A stretch of 64,000 bases of DNA from Cymbidium sinense (lineage: Eukaryota > Streptophyta > Magnoliopsida > Asparagales > Orchidaceae). Positions 1 through 11,290 of this stretch are shown here, piece by piece (the first letter of the stretch is position 1; each line of letters opens with the position of its first letter). The DNA lies in contig CM038215.1 of NCBI GenBank assembly GCA_021442155.1, positions 278,678,413-278,742,412 on the forward strand. Reading direction: 5' to 3'. A program made the position numbers and the translations under genes. The notes beneath the pieces were generated by a model that searched no databases, was not told the DNA's origin, and saw nothing but the letters and a program-made list of their open reading frames with translations.

Positions 1-362
1 GTTACATATCTTATTTACATACCTCTTTATTATATTCCTCTCGGGTTGCCTAAACCACTCCGTCGACTTCTTCACGCAGCGCTGACTCGACTCCCCAAGA
101 AGACTCCTCCTTCCCTCTTCCGACGCAGAAAGCCCATGGCTTAAAGGTGATGGGCAGAAGCCTCGCTTCGGCCAGGCACAACCCTTTCTTCTTCCTCGGC
201 CGACGACGCACGACTTGGTTAATGCACACTTTCCTCTTCTTTCTCCATTTCCTCTCGGGAAGTTCTTCGAACCGACCCCTCAATTTCTTTTTTTTCCTCA
301 TCCATGCATTTAAAATTTTCTTTTTCTTTATTATTTTTTGTTTTTTTTTTGGTTATTCTGCA
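1..362 (-). repeat. Gypsy LTR tail fragment
   Basis: Resembles the right-hand part of the LTRs at 31346-32989 and 37220-38865: TACCTCTCGGGTTGC, CTTCTTCCTCGGC, a T-rich run and a GGTTATT..CA end. The orientation matches those LTRs, whose element is coded on the minus strand. The left part is cut off by the window edge. Confidence 0.6.
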
Positions 363-1186
363 TTTCATCACAAGAAATTAAAGACATTTTTACCATAAAT
401 GTAACATTCTTACTACCTTTAAGCAGCTTTTCTGAACTAATTTCTTTAACGCTTTCTTCCTTAATTGAAATTCTATAACATAAAAAATATTAAGTAAAAT
501 GATTTAATATATCAGCATTATTATCATAGTAATGATTCTAATCTAATTAACGATAATATAAATATTTTCCTTCATAATATAAAATGCATTTCCGTGATAG
601 TTCTATTAAATTTTATACTCCTCTTTTCTTATTTTTCTTAAAATGATTTTTTTGAATGATTTTAAATCAATACTTTAACTTACATCTAGTTTATATTACT
701 TATACCTAAATTAACTTATTGTTGAAAATCGCTAAACTCTAAATTACAATTATAAACCTTAAGTTAAAAAGGCTTAAGATACTAATATTAACATAAAATT
801 TAAATTAAAATAGAGACATATCTTATTTACATACCTCTTTATTATACTTGTTGTTTTAAACCCTCACTCCGTCGACTTCTTCAATGCACGCTCCATCTGC
901 AGAAGATTCCTCCTTCCTCTCTACGCACAAGCTGATATTCAAAGGCGACATGAATGCCTCGCTGGCTCATGAACTCTTTCTTCTTCCTCATACGATTTGA
1001 CGACGATTTCCTCTTCTCCTTCCTCGACGACGCTTGCAGGTAAGAGTCTTCTTCTCACTTTCTCCCTCTCCGTTCCTTTCTCGAGTTTGGGAATTCTTTC
1101 GATTTATAACCGACACCCTGGTTTCCTTTCTTTCCTTCCTTGCATTTTATTTTATTTCTTTTTTCTTTGTTTAAACTTTTGTTACA
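363..1186 (-). repeat. Second, adjoining Gypsy LTR fragment of the same family
   Basis: Starts inside the LTR at the motif TTTCATCAC..AAAGA and runs through TTTTTACCATAAATGTAA and CTAATTAACGATAATATAAAT to an end in TTTTGTTACA. The same order occurs at 32187-32989 and 38072-38865. Positions 1-75 and 813-888 within the two copies are near identical. Confidence 0.6.
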
Positions 1187-1745
1187 GTATGGAGGAGAGA
1201 CTTCCCACCACGCTTATGGAAAATGTGCATGGTAGGTTTCTTACGATAACACGGTCGAAAGAGTCTTCATACCTAATGCGCTTATGAGAAGCGTCACATA
1301 GGTCTTCGATACTTGTATGAAACACATTCTAATTTTCTCCCCGTGTTGAAACAACGTGAAAAGGTACTTAACATTTAACAATTATTTATAATTATGTTGA
1401 AGAACAAGTACAACTATTTAATATTTCATGCATTACACTTTTAAATACACAATTATTTTAATTTAAAATTCAGCCTCTGATGTTCCACATTTTGACGAGT
1501 CTGGCCTCCCACCACTCTTATGGGAAGCATGCATGATAGGTGTCTTTCGACATTGCGGCCAAAAAGAATTTGTATCTATCGCTTATGAGAAGCTTCACAT
1601 AGGCCTTCAAACACTTGCATTTGAAAATACATCTTAATTTTTCTCCCCATGTTGAAACAACACGAACGGGTACTTAAATCTAGAAAATTTTTCCAGCGTG
1701 TTGAAACAACACAAGCGGGCACTTAAATTTAAGTGAGTCAGGCGA
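1187..1745. repeat. ~300-bp direct duplication with palindromic GTGTTG-AAA-CAACAC boxes
   Basis: 1195-1380 and 1497-1690 are imperfect direct copies (CTTCCCACCACGCTTATGG against CCTCCCACCACTCTTATGG; both then have GCATGATAGGT-like and CTTATGAGAAGC). Each contains a GTGTTGAAACAAC box, and a third box lies near 1697. The function is unknown; it may be a relic of an LTR-element leader. Confidence 0.55.
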
Positions 1746-2800
1746 TAAAATAAATTTTAAATCTTACCACTTTACTCCAAGGGTCATAGGTTATAACAAA
1801 AATAGGCTAAGTTTGACTTAAACTTAGTCGGTAGTAAAAATGATAACATTCAATCCCACGAATCTCATCTCAATAACAAAGCAAATTTCTGTTAGCGCAA
1901 TATGAATGAAATTTAGGCAAGGTTCAATCCCAACACTACTCAATAGTAAAAATGAATGCCTTGACTCATGAATATTTAAAATCCCACAACTCCCTCACTT
2001 GATATTGATTTAAAAGTAATGATTACTTAACAACCATATCATGATGTGATATATCCAGGATTCAACTCAACATGAAATGAATTATGCAAACGACATCCCT
2101 AAATCCTCAAATCCATTTTTTATTTTACCTGAATATCACATTGTAACAATTGGAAAATATAAGGAGATGAGGGATGAGCCTAAAATTTATACAGTGGTTC
2201 ATTTAAGCTGCCCTCAATCCAAGTGGTTGTCACCCTTTTTCTTCTGTTGCTGATCTAACCTCTTCAAAACGTAATAGAAATCTGCTAGAAATAAACAAGG
2301 ACTATTTTAGATTTTAAGAAACGATTTTAAAAACCAAGTTGCCTTTGCATTACCTGCCACTGAATATCAATTACCTTCTCTATCTGGTTTTTCCTGTTTG
2401 CAGCAGGTTGGAATGAATCACTACACTGTGCCCTGATTCCAGTCTCTAGAATCAGTGATTCTCTCCTAGAACAGTCATGAAAAAAAGGTTTCTGAACTCT
2501 GGTGGTCACTTGTGCTGAATTCCCGGACCCCACTAAAATCTCCTTTGCCCACTACCGTCCCCAAACTTGGTGAATCCACCCTAAAATCTAGAAATTCCTT
2601 TCCAGAACTTAGAATTCTGAGAATAAACTCATCAAGAAAACATCTGCTCTTTTAACACAAAGCTTGGAATTTACAGATAATCATTCCTCATAACTCCTAG
2701 GAGACATTAGTACTAAATTGCTTTTATCAAGATATGAAAAGAAAACAGCCCTGTAATAATTCATTAATTATGAAAAAGATCACTCATGGCTAAAAATAAT
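1746..2800. other. No gene recognised; AT-rich, probably retrotransposon relic
   Basis: Short open frames only, all without recognisable motifs. The sequence lies between an LTR fragment and an LTR-like repeat, so decayed element sequence is the simplest reading. Confidence 0.3.
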
Positions 2801-2819
2801 TTATAACTATGTCGTCAAA

Positions 2820-3120
2820 GCTATGAAACTCTTAGTCCAAGGAAGAAAATGAGTGTGAGGGTCTTGTAGTTGTGTGGTAGAAACAAGGTGCGATACTCTA
2901 ACTAGTTGTGTTCTTCCTAAATGGAGAGTGGAGGTGGTAAATAATGTAAATCACATAAAGCAAAATGTCGTGGAAGGAGTCGAGCATTGCATGATGCATG
3001 TGGAGGTGTTCAGTTCAATGAGAGTTGATCATTATGCAATTTTGCGTTGTCGGGCCAATTTAGTTCAAGTTATGGTTCACTACATAGTATCCTCTTGAAA
3101 GAATTTGGTCCCGAAATTCA
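2820..3120. repeat. LTR-like repeat, left copy (pairs with ~11050-11290)
   Basis: Shares AAATGGAGAGT, GGAAGGAGTC and GAGCATTGCA(C)GATG-type strings in the same order with 11050-11290. The two copies bracket minus-strand Gypsy pol fragments (3400-4610 and 8525-9640), as expected for a decayed LTR pair. Boundaries and target duplication could not be found. Confidence 0.4.
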
Positions 3121-3399
3121 TACTTTAATTATAGCACAGTGGTAGGTGCTTTGTGATCATCTATTCTGCGATATCTTTAGTCTCTTCGCATTCTGACTTG
3201 TTTTTCCAAAAACCTTACAAATGGATGCTGAATCTTATACTTTAAAATATGCTTTTGTATTTCATTATATATTTTATCTTGAAACAATAGAAGCTCGAAT
3301 TTAATAATATGATAATCATCATTCATGAAGTGGGCAGAAAGAGATGTGAAAGATATGCACTTTTGCAAGTTTTTGAGAAAGAGCTAACTGATGAGAACC

Positions 3400-4610
3400 T
3401 TTGTCAACTCTTTCAACCACCTCAGAAAGAAAAATAAAGTCGGGTTGAAGCTTTCCACTCTTGTTGAATCTTGAACTCCTCATATAAGTGAGATATTAAG
3501 AGACATGATCTTTAACGTCAAATTCAATCTTTTTGTGTTTAGGGTTAAAATATTATTTTTAACACTCTTGAATTGGTCAAAGTTGTTCTTGAATAAGATG
3601 AATGTTCTCATTAGTGATCAATCAATTGAGGTCTTAAGGTTTCACCAACCTTTTAGACTAACTTAAAGGAGATTTGTATATCCTGCCATAAAGAGTGTCC
3701 TGTGGTGCCTTGCTGATATTAGACTAAAAACTATTATTAGCGTACTTCAGAAAAGGTATGTAATTTTTCTATCTTTCTTTTAAGTCAAGAATACAAGCTC
3801 TCAATAAATATTTCAAAATTTGAGTTGTATTCTTCGACTGGCTATTTCTCTAGGGATAGAATATATTGCAAGCTTATCTCATACGCAAAGTCTCATGCAT
3901 TTTCTTCCATAACATATAAGTAAATCTCTTATCTCGATCAAATGCATTAACAATTGATATTCCATTTAGTAAAAAATATTGTTTATGCAGATCTTTGATC
4001 TTTGATAGTTTTTCGCAAAAAAATTTTACTTACATTGGCAGAAAATCAGTGGTTTTCTTAAGTTTGTCAACTATTACCCAAAATGCATTATTTCTGTATT
4101 TAGATCTAGGCATATCATTCGCAAAATCAATTGTAATCTCCTCTCACTTTTTTATGGAATATATAGAAAATGAGTGATCTTTATGAGTATATCAACTACT
4201 ACCATCATTGCAACATGATCATGTTTATATCTATGTTTTCCATTCACAAAATCCATTGTACTATTCTCACACATTCAAATTGATATTAGTGCTCTCTAGA
4301 TGAACAAAATATGAAGTGGTATATGCTTCTTAGAGTATTTTATGGAAGTCTTGTTTGTTATGGAACACATAACTAATCTTTAAGTCTTAATACACTTATA
4401 TGATCAATAGTGTTTTGGGCTTCATTCCATTTTGAACTTGATTTTTAAGTTGCATCAATATAACATTTTCTATTTAAGTTCATGGATGCGATCTATTAGT
4501 CTTTTTGAACATGTGATACATGATAGAATTGCCTTGTAGGGGTACTATCTCAATTTGAAGTTAATTCATCTAAAGTATTATTGATTTGAGTGATTGATCG
4601 CTCAGGAAAA
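3400..4610 (-). pseudogene. Ty3/Gypsy integrase relic
   Basis: On the minus strand, around 4160-4030, the reading EEITIDFANDMPRS followed by FWVIVDKLKKTTDFL matches the Gypsy integrase core (DFxxxLPRS...WVIVDRLTKSAHF). Nearer 3960-3850, DRDKRFTYMLWKKMHETL matches the DRDPRFTSxFW block. Stops and frame changes are frequent. The upstream RNase H and RT portion resumes at 8525, so the element was split by insertion. Confidence 0.75.
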
Positions 4611-4617
4611 ACATGTC

Positions 4618-6560
4618 ACACCCCAAATGACCTATCCTGCACAGGTGTGTAATATATAGACGATTGATAGACACAGATTCCACCAACATGCTCCAACATG
4701 TGACATTTCTAACAAGTGAAATTTGTATCTCCTTAAATCATCACAAACAAATTCATATTGATTTTTCTTAACTAATGAATTCATATCACAAAATTGGAAG
4801 AAAATCTTCAGTACACAAATCAGAAGAACTAAATGCATCGATTAAAATTTTGTACGTACTCAAAATGACTTTATAATCTTCCAAAATTATACACCCAAAA
4901 TTATACAAATCAACAAAACTGATTAGTTTTTACCTACCTCGCCTGCAAATTATCAACTTAATTAAATTGCGTAGTAGCATATATAAAGCTAAAGTAGTTT
5001 AACAAGACAAGAATTAAGCGTGTATGTACATTTGAAATTTGCGGAAAGTAAGAGGTAAAATATCGCAAAAAATGTAATCAACAATATTCAGAAAGTAGTA
5101 CTATATAAATAATTTGTCATCATTATTTCATGTGAAATGATTATTTATTCGGTTATTTAATGAAAATAATTTATTATATATCAAATCCTTTTCCTAAATG
5201 TCATTTATAATCGTATGGTTTGATTTTCATAACATATTGTCCCTACGTACTAAAAGCAAGATAGCGGTAGGCAATACTAACTTTAACAACCTCGACACTA
5301 GTGCCGCTTAACGACCCCAACCTCAATGTCGAGTGCGCAAGATCTCTGTTTCATCTCGTCTAACTTTGCTTATCTCATATCTTCATAACATGCCTTCCTA
5401 TCACAATTTCTGACATTTCGCTTACATCATTTCTTTTAGAATTAATAATGTGTTTTAAAATATTTTCATACTATGCATAGCAAGATCATATGATATCAAT
5501 CGATAACCGAGTTAAAATCATCAGAAATCGAATATATATTAGATCAGGTAATAAACATTTGTATGTGCATACAATATATTAGATCAGGTAATAAGCATTT
5601 GTATCTGCATACAATATGACAGGAATATCTATATGTCATTCATACAATATTAATAAATGCAGAATCGAGGAACAAATGATACATTGGTAATAAAGCGAAT
5701 TTAAATTAACAATTATGCCTCACCTCCCAGATATATCACGATGCTCAACGCTTCTTTGAGACATAACCTATAATTGAATAACTCTTCAATACATGAAATT
5801 CATAAATAAATTTAACGTAGTCCCCAAACTTAAACTTCATTCTTACCTGAAGTTGTTGTCTCCTCATATAATCTTTCATATTACACAAAAGCACGACTCC
5901 GAAGCACTCTTACCTAATGTCAATATTATTTACCTGAATAAATCAACATAATAAAGTTAACAAAAATGCCAATACAAATCCCCCCATTCTAATTCACAAT
6001 CCAATATCGGTCCTAGTAGAAATGGAAACAGGAAAATTTTGCATACTCACCTAACAACCAAAAGCAATTATTCCCTAGCAATTTATGGAACTTCCAATCA
6101 CAATTTTCTGCACCAAGGAAGGCTGTCGGTTGAAGGAAATGGAATAAGAAAGAAACTTAGCAAGTCAGAACTCCCAGCTTCCTATCGGCCAGATCCCAAT
6201 TCAATCTGAGCCGATTCACTGGACTCAAGGCCCTACCTCACGGACGGTTTTCGGGTTTAACCTGAGGCGGTGGTTCTAATCGAGCGGATTCCTCAAGACG
6301 CGTCAGGCGGTCCGCCTGAGGCGACAATTCTTTACCGACGAGGGTTGCGTCCAAAGGCGAGAAAGAAAAAAAGAAGGAATTAACACTGCGGCCTGGAGGA
6401 AATGAAATAAGGAAGCTGCGGGTATACCTTCGATAGATCCCAGCCAAACACGCGTCAAATTCCTTAATCCAGCCGCTGCATGCCAAGGAAGTGGGTTTCA
6501 GTGCTACAGTAACATTGCTACAGTAACACGTGATTAATTAGAATTTTTTTTTTGAAAATT
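4618..6560. mobile_element. Probable LTR-type insert beginning TGTCACACCCC
   Basis: It interrupts the Gypsy integrase relic. The left end reads TGTCACACCCC, an LTR-like terminus. The right part holds a GC-richer stretch (6140-6480) and GCTACAGTAAC motifs seen in plant Gypsy LTRs. No coding domain was recognised. A 44-bp tandem duplication lies inside (5534-5619). Confidence 0.4.
5534..5619. repeat. Two tandem ~43-bp units
   Basis: ATATTAGATCAGGTAATAA then CATTTGTAT.TGCATACAAT occurs twice in a row with only two or three differences. Confidence 0.8.
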
Positions 6561-6570
6561 TTGTATATTA

Positions 6571-8525
6571 CAAAACATCTTTGAAATCTTTGCTCTCTTT
6601 AAAGATGTTTTGGGAGTTTCTTCTTCATGTGGTAGATTGGTTTTTATTCAACGAGTGGACTAGATTTCTCCCAACATTATATTAGAGTTTATTTAGATGT
6701 GGGTTTTACTTCCTATGGACGCAACCGTCCATAGTTAATTACCCCTCTTATTGTAGTAGGAGAACACTTTGGATTAATGTTGGAAATAAACATGATTATT
6801 TAGTATAAATCGGTGTCTAGTAGTGTGACGTAGATGATTGTCTAAAAAAAGTGAAAGTCTCGATCAAGATCTTATGATTCCGTCATCCCAAGATTGTCAT
6901 TATTCCAGTTTACCAACATCGGGGGGTATTAGCCATAATATTCAATGAGTCTGATTAGTAGCCATGAGTTGTCTCGTCCCAAAAATCTTGAGTAGACTAG
7001 AGTTATTGTGCAAGTGTTATTCTGTGTGATGGAAGTCTGCTTTGCAGACATACGTAAGGCTTATATTTATTAGATGTCATGTTTGATATGTGAATGATGT
7101 TTGCTTTGCAAACATAGTTTGGGCTTACATCTATTAGAAAGCCGTGTTTAAATATGATTAAAGTTTGCCTTGCAGACAAACATTGTGATTACATCCATTA
7201 GAATGCTGATGTTTGTAGTGATGTTTACATTGCAAACATAGATTGAGCTTACACCCCTTTGGAATGCTGACTTGGTTGGACTTGCATCTCTTTGGAATAC
7301 TAATTTAGATTGGACTTACATTCGTTGGAATGCCAATTTGGATTGATGGTTGTTTTACAAGACCTGAATTGGGCTTATATTCATTGAAATGCTATTCATG
7401 TGTGATTGAGGTCTGTCTTACAGATATATATAGGACTTACATCCATTGGAATGCCATAATTTTAAATATGGAGTTTGCCTTGCGAATAACGGTTGGGGCT
7501 ACATCCATTGGAATGCCAGGTAGATTTGGGGTGATGTTCGCATTGCGAAGAACGACTTGACTTACATCCCTTTGGCATGCCGATGTTTAATGTGCGGTGG
7601 TTTTCCTTGCGTATATTGCTTGGGCTTATATCCATTGGAATACCAAGTTTAGAATGATGTTTGCATTGCAAACATAGGCTGATCTTATGCTTATTAGAAA
7701 GCCATCTTTAATGTGCCAATATGTTCAAACTCACTAAATGATTTAATTTTAAATCCCTAGATTCCATTAAGTTTGGTCAGATTATAACAATTATGAGATT
7801 TTTATTTCATGATTCATAGTTCGATCATTGTTTTTATTTTTTTGACCTTCATTTTTGTATGAAATTTTAATATTTAAAGTCCAATTATTTTCACTAAATT
7901 TCGGAAGCATAACGGCTTAGTAGTGTTATATCCATAAGATTTAGTGCAATGCTCACTATTTTCCCTTGCTTCGGATCTAAAGATCAACTGAGGGATGTAA
8001 TTTCATCTTACACTGGATTCAAGTTCGACGGTGGAGGCCTTCATAATTTTTCTGGCCGGACCCAAGATCAATAGATGTTGGTCTTCGAATATTTAAGATC
8101 TTTTGATTTCAAATAAATCTTAAATTTCAGGCTAATTATTTTTAATTTCGGCAAAATAACGACTTATTAGTGTTGTGTTTTGCGATATAGCACACTCGTG
8201 CTCTTCTCCCTTGCTTTGCATCCAAAATTGATGGTGGAGGCCTCCGATTTGACCTGTGGAGCAAAATATTAATTATGAAAATTTTCTTTTCGAAATTTAC
8301 CTAAATTGCCCTTTAAAGTCATTTTCTTGGCTGTTGGGCAAAATTGCCTTTGATTACTCCTGTCCAAAACTTAAGGAGGAGGGCTAAGATGGGAAGTGGG
8401 GTTCTATTTCTTTTAAAATAGTCTACGAGGGAGTTCGGCTCTTGGCTAGGGCATGGGAGAAGGGATTGGCTGTTTCTACTCCATGCGGGGAAGGGGGATC
8501 GGCTAGGATATGCGACAAGGCTGTG
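6571..8525 (+). mobile_element. Gypsy-type LTR copy A (probably solo or truncated)
   Basis: Collinear with 20375-22950. Shared blocks include the GGAAATAAACA..ATATAAATCGGTGT region, CGATCAAGATCT, the minisatellite array, TTGCTTTG..CCAAGAT blocks and the GC-richer end near 8400-8520. At its right end it directly abuts a minus-strand Gypsy RNase H fragment, so it inserted into, or recombined with, that element. No internal coding region of its own follows. Confidence 0.65.
7020..7720 (+). repeat. Minisatellite A: ~60-bp units with a GTTTGC-ATT-GCAAAC hairpin
   Basis: About twelve degenerate units, each built round CTTACATCCATTGGAATGCC. About half also carry an inverted repeat of the type GTTTGC-NTT-GCAAAC. 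Unit spacing is roughly 35-70 bp. The array lies inside the LTR and is repeated in LTR copy B. Confidence 0.8.
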
Positions 8526-9640
8526 AAGTGTGATCATTCTAGTTACATTAATTGAATATTTTTTGCTCAAAGCATGTACTACAATCATGCTAACTATACT
8601 TAGTTGGTATTGAATCGATAAATTATAGTCTTTCATCAACTCAAGCCTTGTCTTTGTCTCAAGTTTAGTTTTTTTTAGTGAAAATATACTTTAAACTTAA
8701 TTAGTTAAAACCTTACATTAAATACCATTTTGCACCTCAATTGTTTGGAGGCATAAGTTGCCATTCTGTTAGTTGCATTAGTGTACAACCTTAATTTTGA
8801 TATGAAACATCATTATAAATTTGAAATCCATCAGTGTTTGAGATATGATGAGAATTTGAGCTGACACTAAATAATTCTTAAACTTTTGAAAATTTTGTTC
8901 ATGGGAATTAGACCACACAAATTTAACAAGTTTCTAAGTCAATCTAGATAAAGCTGTAATGATATTAGAAAAGCCTTTAATGAATCTCTTATAGTAGCTG
9001 GCTTAATCAAGAAAAAAACTATGAATTTTACTAGTAGTTTTTGGTCTTGGGTAATCCATTACTACTTTGACCTTGGTAGGATAAAAAAAATTCAGATTCA
9101 TTGATAATGTTCCCATGGAATGCCATCTCTTGAGAGCAAACTGACACTTAGAGAATTTTGAATAAAGTTTATTCTTTTTATGAAGGTTCAATACTATTCT
9201 GAGATGTTGGGCTTGCTTCTCTTTACTTTTTAGAGTAAGATCTAAATATCGTCAATAAATATAATAAGAAAATGATCTAAACATAAAATTTTAAAACTTT
9301 ATTTATGATATCCATAAAAGCAACAGGGGCATTGTTTGACCGAAATGTCATCATTGGTATTTCATATTGACCACATGGGGATCAAAAGATAGTCTTAGAA
9401 ACATCATCACTCTTGATCTTTAATTGATGGTAATTAGAAGAAAGGCCAATCTTAGAAAATTTGGAACTATCATGTCGATGGTCAAATGAATTATCTAAAG
9501 ATGGTAAATGATACTTATTCTTCATGATCATCTTATGTAATTCTCTATAGTTGATACATAATCTCATACTTTCATCTTTCCTTTTCATTGGTAAAATTGG
9601 TGCTCACTAGAGTGAAATACTCAGACTAATGAATCTTTTC
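8525..9640 (-). pseudogene. Ty3/Gypsy reverse transcriptase/RNase H relic
   Basis: Minus-strand readings include MRLCINYRELHKMIMKN and FSKIGLSSNYHQLKIKSDD (9382-9588), matching the Gypsy RT core ([24 protein letters not shown]). 9003-9191 reads KLYSKFSKCQF and MDYPRPKT, the RT thumb. 8531-8639 reads MKDYNLSIQYQ..HALSKKYS, the RNase H end (ADALSRK). Frames are interrupted. Confidence 0.85.
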
Positions 9641-11040
9641 TCACTAAATCTTATAATGGAATCTTTTGTTTCTAGAGTTTAATAGTTGCCATGCTATATT
9701 TTGCTTTGAAAAATTTTATCGGTGCTCGTAACTTCATCTATAGGGAACTTGATCTCTTGATCAGGTTGTAAGCCAGTTAAATTTGCTAGAAATTTGCAGA
9801 TGCATAATCCATGGGTGCGCTTTTTAGATAAGAAGATTTACAATTTAATAATGTTCATGATCATTTGTATTAAAAATAATAGTTAATGTATTTTTATGTT
9901 AATATATCCAAAAATGACTCATTAATTATCTATCATATTTTCGTTATATTTGTATTTATCGATAATCGGTTTTACCAAGATTCCCTGAACTGAGAAGTCA
10001 TGAACCAACCTATAGAAATCCTATGATTAGAAAGGGTCTTTACTCTGTGGACTTATTTGTCTAGGATAGCAAAATCTAATTGGGCACTTTCATTGTAATC
10101 AAGTGTATACATATTTAATATATATTACAAGTGAGTATTTAGTTGTTATTTAATAATCAAAATGATCAGGGCTTATTTTATAGTAAAAATATTTTATGCA
10201 TGAAAACAAATCTAGCTATCACATGGATCATTTCAAAATTTAAGAATTTATACAACGATCAATCTATATCTTCTAATATTTCATTATGAAAATTAGACAA
10301 GGTCTACAAAAATATTTACGATAATAATTGAATGTGAAACAAAAGACTTAAGAAAATACTGACAAAATATATATTACCTAGAAATTCTATTACATGTATT
10401 ATAGATAACTCCCATAATAATGAAGAGTATGGTTGTTCTCCATTAAATGCAAGTTACCTACCTCTAGTTGCTATTTGAAACTATGCTTCCTCATGATATA
10501 AATAAATAATATCATATGTTTATATTAATTCAAAGGCCCTATATAATAAGAATCTTACATTATTATTTGAAACCATACTAAGTAATCAAATTTACGATAA
10601 CAAAAGATCTATTTTAATCAGAAATTAATTATATTAAGCCTTTGATAAATGTATATATATATATTTTTATATTTTAATTATGGGCAATCTGACCCACGTA
10701 AGGTACCCAAAAGTCACCCTAGGTTTATTATTATTATGTTGAAAATAACTCTAATGTCTTGAACTTAAAAATATAGTATATATTTAGTATTTTACCAAAT
10801 TAAAACCTAAATCTATAATAAACATTGCTCAATCACTCTTAACATAATTACACAAATTAATAAGGAGAAACAATGGCTTGAGTATCCCAAAAATTATTTA
10901 GGATAAGAAAACCTCTACAAGGAATAAGCAATAGGTTGATTATAATAAGCTAGAAAAGCTTGGAGGAAAGGAAAGAGTCAAGGATTTACCTTACACAATA
11001 TGTCATTGCGGATATCAGATCTTGAAGGGGATGAAGAATG
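9641..11040. other. No gene recognised; AT-rich, probably decayed Gypsy gag/protease side
   Basis: Upstream of the RT relic in its own (minus) orientation, where protease and gag would lie, but no motif survives that I can recognise. Confidence 0.3.
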
Positions 11041-11049
11041 TGATAAAAG

Positions 11050-11290
11050 CTATAGTGTAACTTGTGATTGAGATTGAGCCAGAGGCTTTGTTCTTAGAAA
11101 CATGGGTGAGGGCTTGGCAGTTGAGAGTGTGGAACAAGGATGATGGTGGTTGTCTAAATGGAGAGTAATGGTAGTGCCTCGTGAGAGCGAATGGTGATGG
11201 AAGGAGTCAAGCATCGCACGATGTAATGAAGGATTGGTTTGGCTCGGTGGTATTGTTCACTGTGCGATTTTAATTTAGGTCTTCATTATC
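11050..11290. repeat. LTR-like repeat, right copy
   Basis: Similar to 2820-3120 (see that entry). The best block is TAAATGGAGAGT...TGATGGAAGGAGTCAAGCAT. Confidence 0.4.

Noticed and set aside
2874..3098. 74-residue plus-strand open frame
   Set aside because: It falls in the LTR-like repeat shared with 11050-11290, where the frame is not conserved.
7020..7720. Regularly spaced repeat considered as a CRISPR-like array
   Set aside because: This is plant nuclear DNA; units are degenerate with variable spacing and no unique spacers, and the same array recurs in another LTR copy.
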